Below are positions 50,520-57,888 of a stretch of 64,000 nt of DNA, in pieces. Source of the DNA: UBA940 sp031547885. GTDB taxonomy: Bacteria; Bacteroidota; Bacteroidia; Bacteroidales; Rikenellaceae. The stretch is from assembly GCA_031547885.1 (NCBI GenBank), contig JAVBRO010000037.1, positions 13,060 to 77,059 of the forward strand, given 5' to 3'. The notes under the pieces were generated by a model, which was not told where the DNA came from, did no database searches, and saw only the letters and a list, made by a program, of their open reading frames with translations. Each line of letters opens with the position of its first letter. Position 1 is the first letter of the stretch. The position numbers were made by a program, and so were the translations under genes.

Positions 50520-50563
50520 GATCGGTACATTAGTGACGTTGAAATTTCAAAGGTAATAAAAAA

Positions 50564-50580
50564 TGCGGGCATTGCCCGCA
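50564..50580 (-). terminator. Terminator of the minus-strand membrane-protein gene
   Basis: TGCGGGCATTGCCCGCA forms a 7-base stem; the minus-strand read-out continues into a T-run. The reverse complement of the same 17 bases ends the phosphatase gene at 53133-53149. Confidence 0.8.
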
Positions 50581-50591
50581 CCTTAATTGAT

Positions 50592-51035
50592 TCATGATTC
50601 CGTCTTTTCCCTGAACATTTCCAGCATCTCGTCGAACCGGCCGCGCGGCATCCACGTTTCGTCGAGACAGTATTCGCGGCCGTCCGCATCCGAGACCACG
50701 AGACGCCTTCCGTAGGTGTGCATCTCTTCGGTGAGCGAGAGGGCGGAATATTCCAGCATGACCGGCTGCCTTTTGTGCCTGTATGGCAGCATGACAGTGT
50801 CCTGCGAGAAAACGACATGCCCGCCCAGACTCTTCAGCCAGTAGATTAGGAATGCAAGGCCGCCCAGGAATCCCACGGCCATTATGAAGATCGTGACCGC
50901 CCGGAATATCCACGGCGTCACGACGGCGAAAAAGAACGCCCCCACGCCGCCCGCCAGCAGGAATCCCGCTGTAAAGATGATGTACCTGATCGGGGCGCGG
51001 TACCTGTAGCTGATGTTCGTTATCGTAGCTTCCAT
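50592..51035 (-). CDS. Membrane protein with PH-like C-terminal domain
   Basis: 147 residues from ATG 51035; residues upstream (to 51116) overlap the next gene and look unlike coding sequence. N-terminal half: YRAPIRYIIFTAGFLLAGGV and VTPWIFRAVTIFIMAVGFLG, two membrane helices. C-terminal half: VVFSQDTVMLPYRHKRQPVMLEYSAL and LVVSDADGREYCLDETWM, beta strands followed by a helix, resembling the YcxB/PH-like domain of small bacterial membrane proteins. Function unknown. Minus strand, with the metallophosphoesterase gene upstream. Confidence 0.6.
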   Translation of the reverse strand: MEATITNISYRYRAPIRYIIFTAGFLLAGGVGAFFFAVVTPWIFRAVTIFIMAVGFLGGLAFLIYWLKSLGGHVVFSQDTVMLPYRHKRQPVMLEYSALSLTEEMHTYGRRLVVSDADGREYCLDETWMPRGRFDEMLEMFREKTES

Positions 51036-51084
51036 AATACTGATATTTTCCGTCACCAGACCGTATTTTTCAAAAATACAAAAA

Positions 51085-52203
51085 TTATTCCGTTTTTCCT
51101 GATATTTCCGCGACAATATACTCTGAGCGCGATCCTATCCTGAATTTTCCGCCCCAGATGCCGAGTCCCGAACTTATCCAGTATTTCGTGCCGCCTTTTT
51201 CCGCGTATCCGTAGGGGCGTTCAAATATTGCGCGGGTGATCCATGTCGCGGGCCACACCTGCCCGTAATGTGTGTGTCCCGACAGTTGCAGGTCGATCCC
51301 TGCGGCTGAGGCCTCGTCAAGATCGTACGGCTGGTGGTCGAGCAGGATCACCGGCAGCGAGCGGTCGAGTCCGGCGGTCAGTTCCGCTATGCTTTTTCGA
51401 TGGCGGTTTTCGCGGTCGTCGCGCCCGGCGACATAAAACGTGCTATCGATCAGCGCCACGGAGTCTTTAAGCACGTTTATCCCGGCCTCTTCCAGAAAGC
51501 GCAGGCTCTCGCCCACTCCGGATATATATTCGTGATTGCCCGGAGCCATCCACACGCCGTGGCGCGCTTCGAGCCTCCGCAGTTCATCGGCATAACCGCC
51601 TTTGAACAAGGGATATGGGGAGCTGTCCACCACGTCGCCCGCAAGAAGGATGATGTCCGGTTTCTCGCGGTTTATCATGTCGACCCAGCGCGACAGTTCC
51701 CTGCGGCCGATGCCGTAGCCCAGATGCAGGTCGCTCGCCGCGACGATCTTTATCGGCTGTTCGACGCGCTTGCCGGTTTCGACGGTCAGTTCGACGCGCT
51801 TTTTGTTGTGGTAAACTATGTTGCCGATCCCGAAGATCACCGCCATTGCCCCCGCCAGAACGCCCAGCGACAGCCAGTTCGAGTACATTACCTTCGCCGG
51901 CATCAGATGCGTCACACGCAGAAGGTCGGCGACAAGGAACGCGATGAGCAGGTATAGGAATATGAACACCCACGACGTCCCTACGCGGTAAAGGCCCGAC
52001 GTGAGCCAGACGGGCAGCGCCCCGTTGCGTGCGAACATCGCCAGGAAGAACGAACCGACCAGCACCGCAGCGCATGCTATAACAACTATTTTGCCTGTCG
52101 CGGTGGGCGGCATCATTTTCCAGATGCGGTAAAAAACATAATAATTTGCTGCGAAAAACAGCAGGAATATCGCGGAAAATATCACTATCTGTACTGGTTT
52201 CAT
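51085..52203 (-). CDS. Inner-membrane metallophosphoesterase
   Basis: 372 residues. Four hydrophobic helices in the first 130 residues (VIFSAIFLLFFAANYYVFY, IVVIACAAVLVGSFFLAMF, TSWVFIFLYLLIAFLVADLL, WLSLGVLAGAMAVIFGIGNIVY) are followed by the phosphoesterase domain: ASDLHLGYG, LLAGDVVDSSP, APGNHEYISG, LLDHQPYDL, SGHTHYGQVWP. This layout (four helices plus catalytic domain) is the YkuE/YaeI-like family; relatives act on lipids such as UDP-diacylglucosamine. Own promoter TATCTTTG at 52234-52227. Confidence 0.88.
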   Translation of the reverse strand: MKPVQIVIFSAIFLLFFAANYYVFYRIWKMMPPTATGKIVVIACAAVLVGSFFLAMFARNGALPVWLTSGLYRVGTSWVFIFLYLLIAFLVADLLRVTHLMPAKVMYSNWLSLGVLAGAMAVIFGIGNIVYHNKKRVELTVETGKRVEQPIKIVAASDLHLGYGIGRRELSRWVDMINREKPDIILLAGDVVDSSPYPLFKGGYADELRRLEARHGVWMAPGNHEYISGVGESLRFLEEAGINVLKDSVALIDSTFYVAGRDDRENRHRKSIAELTAGLDRSLPVILLDHQPYDLDEASAAGIDLQLSGHTHYGQVWPATWITRAIFERPYGYAEKGGTKYWISSGLGIWGGKFRIGSRSEYIVAEISGKTE

Positions 52204-52226
52204 TACGTTGGCCGGTTGATTGGTCG

Positions 52227-52287
52227 CAAAGATACAACGATTTCATCCGCATCCTATTGCCCGCAGATCATTAAAATATTATCTTTG
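52227..52287. promoter_or_regulatory. Divergent promoters between the phosphoesterase and phosphatase genes
   Basis: Minus strand TATCTTTG at 52234-52227, and plus strand TATCTTTG at 52280-52287, both perfect -7 boxes, 45 bases apart. Confidence 0.8.
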
Positions 52288-52312
52288 TCATTAATGAAAA
52301 ACAGACGGCGCA

Positions 52313-53095
52313 ATGAAATGGATCGTATTTACCGCTATCGCCGCGGTGATAGCGCTGGCAGGATGTAAAAGCAATATGAAACAGGAACAGACAAGGGAAC
52401 TGCCTCTCGAGGGGGCATACAACGTTCGCGACCTGGGTGGATATACCGGCGCGGAAGGTAAAACCGTCAAATGGCGCACCGTCATCCGCTCGGGCGACCT
52501 CAATAAACTGACCGGCGCCGACCTAGAATACCTGGCCGCCATTCCTATAGTATCTTATGTGGATTTCCGCGACTCGAACGAAATAAAAGCCGCTCCCGAC
52601 CGCCGTCCTGCATCGTTGAAACACGATTTCCTTATTCCGGTCGAGGCCGGCAGCGTGGTCGAACTGAAAGACCTGCGAAGCGGGAACACCGGCGATCTGC
52701 TCGTGTGGGGCAACCAGATGTTCGTGCGCGATTTCCAGCCCGAATTCCGCCGGTTCATGCAGATACTCGCCGATCCGGCCAACACTCCCCTGCTGTTCCA
52801 CTGCTCGGCGGGAAAAGACCGCACCGGATTTGCGGCGGCGATGTTCCTCTCGTCGCTCGGCGTGGACCGCGAAACCGTGATCGAAGACTACATGCTTTCG
52901 GCCGAACTGCTGCGCGATAAATATGCCGCCGATGTTGCGAAATATCCCGAACTCGGGCCGCTCATGACGGTCCAGCGCCGCTATATCGAGGGTGCGTTTG
53001 AGGTGATAGACACCGAATACGGCGGAGTCGAAAACTATCTTACGGAGTATCTGGGCGTCGATCTGGCCCTGATGCAAAGCCTCTACCTCGAATGA
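52313..53095 (+). CDS. Lipoprotein tyrosine phosphatase (Y_phosphatase3 type)
   Basis: 260 residues. N terminus MKWIVFTAIAAVIALAGCKS is a lipoprotein signal with lipobox LAGC. The family's start LPLEGAYNVRDLGGYTG is seen at about 29-45, then VSYVDFRDSNEIK. The active-site P-loop HCSAGKDRTGFAAA has Cys at about 163 and Arg at about 168. This is the dual-specificity-like tyrosine phosphatase family of bacterial lipoproteins. Anchored outside the cytoplasm, so it probably dephosphorylates phospholipids or small molecules rather than proteins. Promoter at 52280-52287 and terminator at 53133-53152; monocistronic. Confidence 0.88.
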   Translation: MKWIVFTAIAAVIALAGCKSNMKQEQTRELPLEGAYNVRDLGGYTGAEGKTVKWRTVIRSGDLNKLTGADLEYLAAIPIVSYVDFRDSNEIKAAPDRRPASLKHDFLIPVEAGSVVELKDLRSGNTGDLLVWGNQMFVRDFQPEFRRFMQILADPANTPLLFHCSAGKDRTGFAAAMFLSSLGVDRETVIEDYMLSAELLRDKYAADVAKYPELGPLMTVQRRYIEGAFEVIDTEYGGVENYLTEYLGVDLALMQSLYLE

Positions 53096-53132
53096 TAGTC
53101 ATGAGTTATGAGTCATGAGTCATGAGTGATTG

Positions 53133-53152
53133 TGCGGGCAATGCCCGCATTT
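53133..53152 (+). terminator. Terminator after the phosphatase gene
   Basis: TGCGGGCAATGCCCGCA followed by T-rich sequence; the exact reverse complement of the hairpin at 50564-50580. Preceded by GAGTCATGA-type short repeats at 53100-53126. Confidence 0.85.
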
Positions 53153-53521
53153 TTATTTTTCATTCTTCATTGTCTTAAATGAGAGGATGTGGATGCTTAC
53201 GCCCGTTGCGATCGCGAAAAGCACGATCCGCAACCACCACGCATCGACGGTCAGGAATGCCGACAGTAGTATGGCCGTCCACATCATGCCCACCGACACT
53301 ATCTTGACATGCAGGGGTATCGCCCTGTTCTCGCGGAAGTTGCGGATGTAGGGGCCCAGTGTTTTGTGGTTCGTCAGCCACCTGTAGAGCCTGGGCGAAC
53401 CGCGGAAAAAGAGGGCCGCGGCCAGCAGCAGGAACGGCGTCGTGGGCAGTACGGGCAGGAAAACACCCAGAAACCCAAGCCCTATCGCAACCCATCCCAA
53501 TATCACATAGACTGTTTTCAC
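53153..53521 (-). CDS. DUF454 (YbaN-like) membrane protein
   Basis: 122 residues. KTVYVILGWVAIGLGFLGVF, LPVLPTTPFLLLAAALFFRGSPRLYRWLTNHKTLGPYIR-like and two C-terminal helices are the DUF454 pattern; the motif LPTTPF and the SPRLYRWL segment are typical. Three to four helices, inner membrane. Biochemical role unknown; YbaN-type proteins occur widely. Its start faces the repeat region at 53.5-53.8 kb. Confidence 0.88.
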   Translation of the reverse strand: MKTVYVILGWVAIGLGFLGVFLPVLPTTPFLLLAAALFFRGSPRLYRWLTNHKTLGPYIRNFRENRAIPLHVKIVSVGMMWTAILLSAFLTVDAWWLRIVLFAIATGVSIHILSFKTMKNEK

Positions 53522-53526
53522 CCGGC

Positions 53527-53660
53527 AAATATAGTGAAAGGCGAGAGCAGAGCCAAACTTGTTTGAGCTATGCCGAGGCGCGTCCTATATTCTGTAAATA
53601 TAGTGAAAGAAGAGAGCAATCGTGTATGCTTGCATATACGATTGCCGAACCGCATACTAT
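53527..53660. repeat. Two REP-like units, 69 bases apart
   Basis: AAATATAGTGAAAG followed by GAGAGCA occurs at 53527-53549 and 53596-53618. Each is followed by a palindrome: AGCCAAAC/GTTTGAGCT in unit 1, and a nearly perfect 13-base stem beginning GCAATCGT in unit 2. Looks like a dispersed palindromic intergenic element of the chromosome. The gap 53522-53873 has no gene. Confidence 0.7.
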
Positions 53661-53723
53661 ATTATCTAAAAATAATGGAAATTATTTTGCGGTACGGTTG
53701 TTGAGCGGTTTTCACGGCGGGGA

Positions 53724-53826
53724 ATGTCATCCCGAGCGTAGCCGAGGGATCTGATTGCGCCTGGAAGATATTTGTCTTCGCTCGATCAGATGTTTCGACT
53801 ACGCTAACGCTCCGCTCAACATGACG
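53724..53826. repeat. Long imperfect palindromic intergenic repeat
   Basis: Starts near GTCATCCCGAGCGTAGCCGA and ends CTCCGCTCAACATGAC; the two ends and the inner ATCTGAT/ATCAGAT segments pair over about 100 bases. I have met this type of CATCCCGAGCG...CATGAC element in many Bacteroidota intergenic regions. Confidence 0.7.
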
Positions 53827-53873
53827 GCACCTGCATTTTAACCGGTATATCGATAGCAAAAATTTAACCGTAT

Positions 53874-54581
53874 ATGAAAACGATCGTTCACAGGGCGGAG
53901 ACGCGCGGAGGCGCCGACCGCGGATGGCTGCAGTCGCACCACACATTCAGTTTCGCCGATTACTACGACCCGCTGCGCATACATTTCGGCATGCTGAGGG
54001 TGCTCAACGACGACGCGGTGGCTCCCGGCGAAGGTTTCGACATGCATCCGCACAACAATATGGAGATCGTGACCATTCCGCTCGAAGGCTCGCTCGAGCA
54101 CCGCGACAGCATGGGCAACGTAGCTGTCATCTCGAAAGGCGAAGTTCAGGTCATGAGCGCCGGGACTGGCATCCTGCACAGCGAATACAATCACAGCGCA
54201 AGCGACATCGTGAAGCTGCTGCAGATATGGGTTTTTCCGCGCGAGAAGGCGCTGATTCCGCGTTACAGCCAGGTCCGGATAACCGAGCCGGGGCCGGATT
54301 CGATAGAGACGATAGTCGCCCCCGAGGGTGCGGAACATATCGCCTGGATACACCAGGACGCATGGTTCTCGCTGGCCCGGGTGTCGAAAGGCGCGACGAT
54401 CGAATACGCGCTTCATAAGGAAGGCAACGGGGTCTACCTGTTCGTGCTGGACGGCGCGGCCGCGGTAGACGGCGAACATCTTTATAACCGCGACGGCATG
54501 GGCATCAGCGAAACCGCCTCATTCACCGTCTCCGGCGACACCGACGCCCGCCTGCTGCTGATCGAGGTTCCGATGAATTGA
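53874..54581 (+). CDS. Pirin family protein
   Basis: 235 residues. The pirin N-terminal cupin: HRAETRGGADRGWLQSHHTFSFADYYDP (about 5-32), HPHNNMEIVTIPLEGSLEHRDS, and AGTGILHSEYN. The metal site has His residues in HHTFSF, MHPHNN, ILHSE and the Glu in HSEYN. Length 235 fits bacterial pirins such as YhhW, which can have quercetinase activity or act as redox-linked regulators. Alone on the + strand between the repeat region and the convergent sdaA gene. Confidence 0.92.
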   Translation: MKTIVHRAETRGGADRGWLQSHHTFSFADYYDPLRIHFGMLRVLNDDAVAPGEGFDMHPHNNMEIVTIPLEGSLEHRDSMGNVAVISKGEVQVMSAGTGILHSEYNHSASDIVKLLQIWVFPREKALIPRYSQVRITEPGPDSIETIVAPEGAEHIAWIHQDAWFSLARVSKGATIEYALHKEGNGVYLFVLDGAAAVDGEHLYNRDGMGISETASFTVSGDTDARLLLIEVPMN

Positions 54582-54673
54582 CAATTTGAAGATTTGAAGA
54601 TTTTTTAAATCTATAAAGATGAGAAAACAAGAGAGATGGGGCAAATAATTTCCAAATCTTCAAATCCTCAAAT
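54582..54673. repeat. Inverted 18-base repeat between convergent genes
   Basis: AATTTGAAGATTTGAAGA at 54583-54600 and its reverse complement with one change at 54657-54674. The pair could form a hairpin ending both pirin and sdaA mRNAs; similar TTTGAAGA units are a common Bacteroidota intergenic repeat in my experience. Confidence 0.7.
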
Positions 54674-55870
54674 TTATTTCCGCAACTTCGCCAGGCCGCC
54701 CTCGGCGGTCTCTTTGTAGAGGCTGGGGATGTCGTGGCCCGTTTCGCGCATCACGTCGACGACGCGGTCGAAGGTGACCCCGTGCTTGCCGTCCGAGAAA
54801 GTGGCGTAGACGTTGGAGTCGAACGCTCGGGCGGCGGCGATGGCGTTGCGCTCGATGCAGGGTATCTGTACCAATCCGCACATCGGGTCGCACGTGAGAC
54901 CAAGATGGTGCTCCAGAGCCATTTCGGCCGCGTATTCTATTTGAGCAGAGGTTCCACCGAACAACTGACAGGCCGCTGCGGCCGCCATCGCGCACGCTAC
55001 CCCTACCTCGCCTTGGCACCCCACTTCAGCTCCTGAAATGGAGGCGTTCGTCTTCACGATGTTGCCGAAAAGTCCGGCGGTCGCCAGCGCGCGCAGGATG
55101 CGCATCTCGCTGAAATTGCGCGAAACCCACAGGTGGTAGAGTACCGCGGGCAGAACCCCGCTCGATCCGCACGTGGGGGCGGTCACGATCTCTCCCCCGG
55201 CGGCGTTCTCCTCGGCCGTTGCGAGCGCGTAGGCGTAGATCCGTCCGCGGCTCTGCAGGGTATCGTTGTAGGCTTTTGCTTTCTCGTAATATGTTCCGGC
55301 CTTGCGCCTTACGCCTAGTCCGCCCGGAAGGACGCCCTCGTTGGCGAGCCCTTTTTCGATTGTGCCGCGCATCACGTCCCACACCTTGCGAAGGTAATCC
55401 CATATCGCGGGGCCTTCGCACCGCTCGACGTACTCCCAGAACGAAGTCCCCTCGAGGTCTATCCATTTCATGATTTCCTCGATGGAAGACATATCGTAGA
55501 TATTCTCGCCGGGGGCGGTTTTCGTGGTTTCGTTGGCCAGCGCTCCCCCGCCTACGCTGAAAATGGTCCAGTTGTCGGTCGCCTCTCCGTCGTTGATCGC
55601 CTCGAAAAGCATTCCGTTGGGATGGAACGGCAGTACGACTTCCGGTTTCCATATTATTTCGACGGGCGCCGTGGGTTCAAGAACCGACAGGATCGCTGCG
55701 TCGGTAAGGTGTCCGCGGCCGGTGGCAGCGAGGCTTCCGTACAGCGTCACGCGGAACGAATCGGCGCAGGAGTTGCGTTCGAGAAATTCGGCGGCGGCTT
55801 TTTTCGGTCCCATCGTGTGGCTGCTCGACGGCCCGTTGCCGATCTTGTATAGTTCTTTTAATGACTTCAT
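54674..55870 (-). CDS. sdaA: L-serine ammonia-lyase (iron-sulfur type)
   Basis: 398 residues, single chain with both beta and alpha parts, as in most Bacteroidota. N-terminal half: IGNGPSSSHTMGPKKAAAEFLE, the serine-binding start, and LYGSLAATGRGH. C-terminal half: GEIVTAPTCGSSGVLPAVLYHL, GAEVGCQGEVGVACAMAAAA, and LGLTCDPMCGLVQIPCIERNAIAA, with the cysteines that hold the 4Fe-4S cluster. Converts serine to pyruvate and ammonia. Promoter TATATTTG (minus strand) at 55902-55895, 25 bases upstream. Divergent from the ilv operon. Confidence 0.96.
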   Translation of the reverse strand: MKSLKELYKIGNGPSSSHTMGPKKAAAEFLERNSCADSFRVTLYGSLAATGRGHLTDAAILSVLEPTAPVEIIWKPEVVLPFHPNGMLFEAINDGEATDNWTIFSVGGGALANETTKTAPGENIYDMSSIEEIMKWIDLEGTSFWEYVERCEGPAIWDYLRKVWDVMRGTIEKGLANEGVLPGGLGVRRKAGTYYEKAKAYNDTLQSRGRIYAYALATAEENAAGGEIVTAPTCGSSGVLPAVLYHLWVSRNFSEMRILRALATAGLFGNIVKTNASISGAEVGCQGEVGVACAMAAAAACQLFGGTSAQIEYAAEMALEHHLGLTCDPMCGLVQIPCIERNAIAAARAFDSNVYATFSDGKHGVTFDRVVDVMRETGHDIPSLYKETAEGGLAKLRK

Positions 55871-55956
55871 GTCAACTTTTTGTTAAATCTTGCACAAATA
55901 TAGCTTTTATTTAAAATTTAAAGGTCTGAATATTTTTAAAATATTTTAATTTTCCA

Positions 55957-55964
55957 TAGTTTTG
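55957..55964 (+). promoter_or_regulatory. Promoter box of the ilv operon
   Basis: TAGTTTTG, a perfect TAnnTTTG box, 41 bases before the ilvD ATG. The leader is too short for a peptide attenuator, and no T-box or riboswitch is visible. Confidence 0.7.
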
Positions 55965-56004
55965 CGGAGTTACTTACAGATTGAAAGTTATCAGACCTGC
56001 ATTT

Positions 56005-57822
56005 ATGAAGAAACTACGCAGCAGCCTCTCCACGGAAGGGCGTAAAATGGCCGGGGCGCGCGCCTTGTGGCGTGCAAACGGAATGAAAGAAGAACAGTTC
56101 GGCAAGCCCATCATAGCCGTGGTGAACTCTTTCACGCAGTTCGTGCCGGGCCATGTGCATCTTCACGAGATCGGCCAGCAGGTCAAACACTGGATCGAGG
56201 AGCAGGGATGTTTCGCGGCCGAATTCAACACCATAGCCATCGACGACGGCATAGCGATGGGCCACGACGGGATGCTATATTCGCTCCCCTCGCGCGAGGT
56301 GATCGCCGACAGCGTCGAATATATGTGCAACGCACACGCGGTGGACGCCATGATCTGCATCTCGAATTGCGACAAGATCACCCCCGGGATGCTGATGGCC
56401 GCGATGAGGCTCAATATTCCCTCCGTGTTCGTTTCGGGCGGCCCGATGGAAGCCGGACGGGTCGACGGAAAGGACTACGACCTGATCGACGTCATGGTCA
56501 AGGGGGCCGACCCCGCCGTCAGCGACGAGGAACTGGGTAAGATCGAACGCGGCGCCTGCCCTACGTGCGGTTCGTGTTCGGGGATGTTCACCGCCAACTC
56601 GATGAACTGCCTTACCGAGGCGTTGGGGATGGCCCTGCCCGGCAACGGCACCGTTCTGGCGACCCACAAACAGCGCACCGGGCTTTTCAAACGCGCCGCG
56701 CGCCTGATAGTCGAGAACGCCAACAGGTATTATTTCCAGGACGACGACAGCGTGCTGCCGCGCTCGATAGCCACCAAGGCCGCCTTCGACAACGCCATGT
56801 CGCTCGATATAGCGATGGGCGGCTCGAGCAACACGGTGCTGCACCTGCTGGCCATTGCTTACGAAGCCGGTGTGGAGTTCACGATGAAGGACATAGACGC
56901 TCTTTCGCGCCGCATTCCCGTGTTGTGCAAGGTTGCGCCCAACTACCAGAAATACCATATCCAGGATGTGAACCGCGCGGGCGGCATCATGGGTATCATT
57001 GCCGAACTTTCGCGCGGCGGACTGCTCGACACGTCGGTTAAACGCATTGATGGAAAGAATCTTGAGGAAATTATCTCAAGGTTTGATATAACTGAAGCAA
57101 AGGTTTCGGAAGAGGCGAAGAAAATGTACCTCTCTGCGCCCAAAGGAGTCTTCAATATAGAGCTCGCATCGCAGGATTCATACTATCCGGGACTGGACAT
57201 CGACCGCGCGGGCGGCTGCATCCGGAACATTGAAAACGCATACTCGAAAGACGGCGGCCTCGCCGTACTTTTCGGAAACATAGCTGAAAAAGGTTGCATA
57301 GTTAAAACAGCCGGGGTCGACGCTTCGATCCTCCGCTTCACTGGCACGGTCAGGGTTTTCGACTGCCAGGAAGGTGCCGTAGAGGGCATTCTCGGAGGCA
57401 GGGTCAGCCCCGGTGATGTGGTGGTCATCAGGTACGAAGGTCCCCGCGGAGGTCCCGGTATGCAGGAGATGCTCTACCCCACTTCGTACCTCAAGTCGAT
57501 GCACATCGACAAGGAGTGCGCGCTGGTTACCGACGGACGGTTTTCCGGAGGTACTTCGGGCCTATCCATCGGGCACGTTTCGCCCGAGGCCGCTGCCGGA
57601 GGAGCCATCGCACTGTTGAAAGACGGGGACAAAATAGAAATAGACATCCCGAACCGCACCATAAACGTCCGGCTGAGCGACGAAGAGCTTTACATTCGCC
57701 GCGCCGAAGCCGAAAAGAACGGCTTCAAACCCGACCGCGACCGTACGGTCAGCCGCGCGCTGAAAGCCTACGCCTCGATGGTCGCGTCGGCCGATATGGG
57801 CGGAGTCAGGATTGTCGAATAA
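56005..57822 (+). CDS. ilvD: Dihydroxy-acid dehydratase
   Basis: 605 residues from ATG 56005; the open frame begins at a TTG (55981), less likely. Typical start LRSSLSTEGRKMAGARALWRANGMKE, VNSFTQFVPGHVHL, then the cluster and metal region CISNCDKITPGMLMAAMRLN, FVSGGPMEAG, GACPTCGSCSGMFTANSMNCL, and the C-terminal GRFSGGTSGLSIGHVSPEAA. Third enzyme of valine/isoleucine synthesis, converting dihydroxy acids to 2-keto acids with a [Fe-S] cluster. First gene of ilvD-ilvB-ilvN-ilvC. Confidence 0.97.
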   Translation: MKKLRSSLSTEGRKMAGARALWRANGMKEEQFGKPIIAVVNSFTQFVPGHVHLHEIGQQVKHWIEEQGCFAAEFNTIAIDDGIAMGHDGMLYSLPSREVIADSVEYMCNAHAVDAMICISNCDKITPGMLMAAMRLNIPSVFVSGGPMEAGRVDGKDYDLIDVMVKGADPAVSDEELGKIERGACPTCGSCSGMFTANSMNCLTEALGMALPGNGTVLATHKQRTGLFKRAARLIVENANRYYFQDDDSVLPRSIATKAAFDNAMSLDIAMGGSSNTVLHLLAIAYEAGVEFTMKDIDALSRRIPVLCKVAPNYQKYHIQDVNRAGGIMGIIAELSRGGLLDTSVKRIDGKNLEEIISRFDITEAKVSEEAKKMYLSAPKGVFNIELASQDSYYPGLDIDRAGGCIRNIENAYSKDGGLAVLFGNIAEKGCIVKTAGVDASILRFTGTVRVFDCQEGAVEGILGGRVSPGDVVVIRYEGPRGGPGMQEMLYPTSYLKSMHIDKECALVTDGRFSGGTSGLSIGHVSPEAAAGGAIALLKDGDKIEIDIPNRTINVRLSDEELYIRRAEAEKNGFKPDRDRTVSRALKAYASMVASADMGGVRIVE

Positions 57823-57851
57823 ATTACGAATTAAAAATTACGAATTACGAA
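57823..57851 (+). repeat. Dispersed 29-base intergenic repeat, copy 2
   Basis: Identical to copy 1 at 43021-43049; sits directly after the ilvD stop and before ilvB. Confidence 0.85.
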
Positions 57852-57888
57852 TACAACTCAAAAATTCTTAATTCAGAATTGAAAAACC

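Noticed and set aside
55981..56004. TTG start for ilvD eight codons earlier
   Set aside because: The ATG at 56005 begins the conserved ilvD sequence and lies at a normal distance from the promoter.
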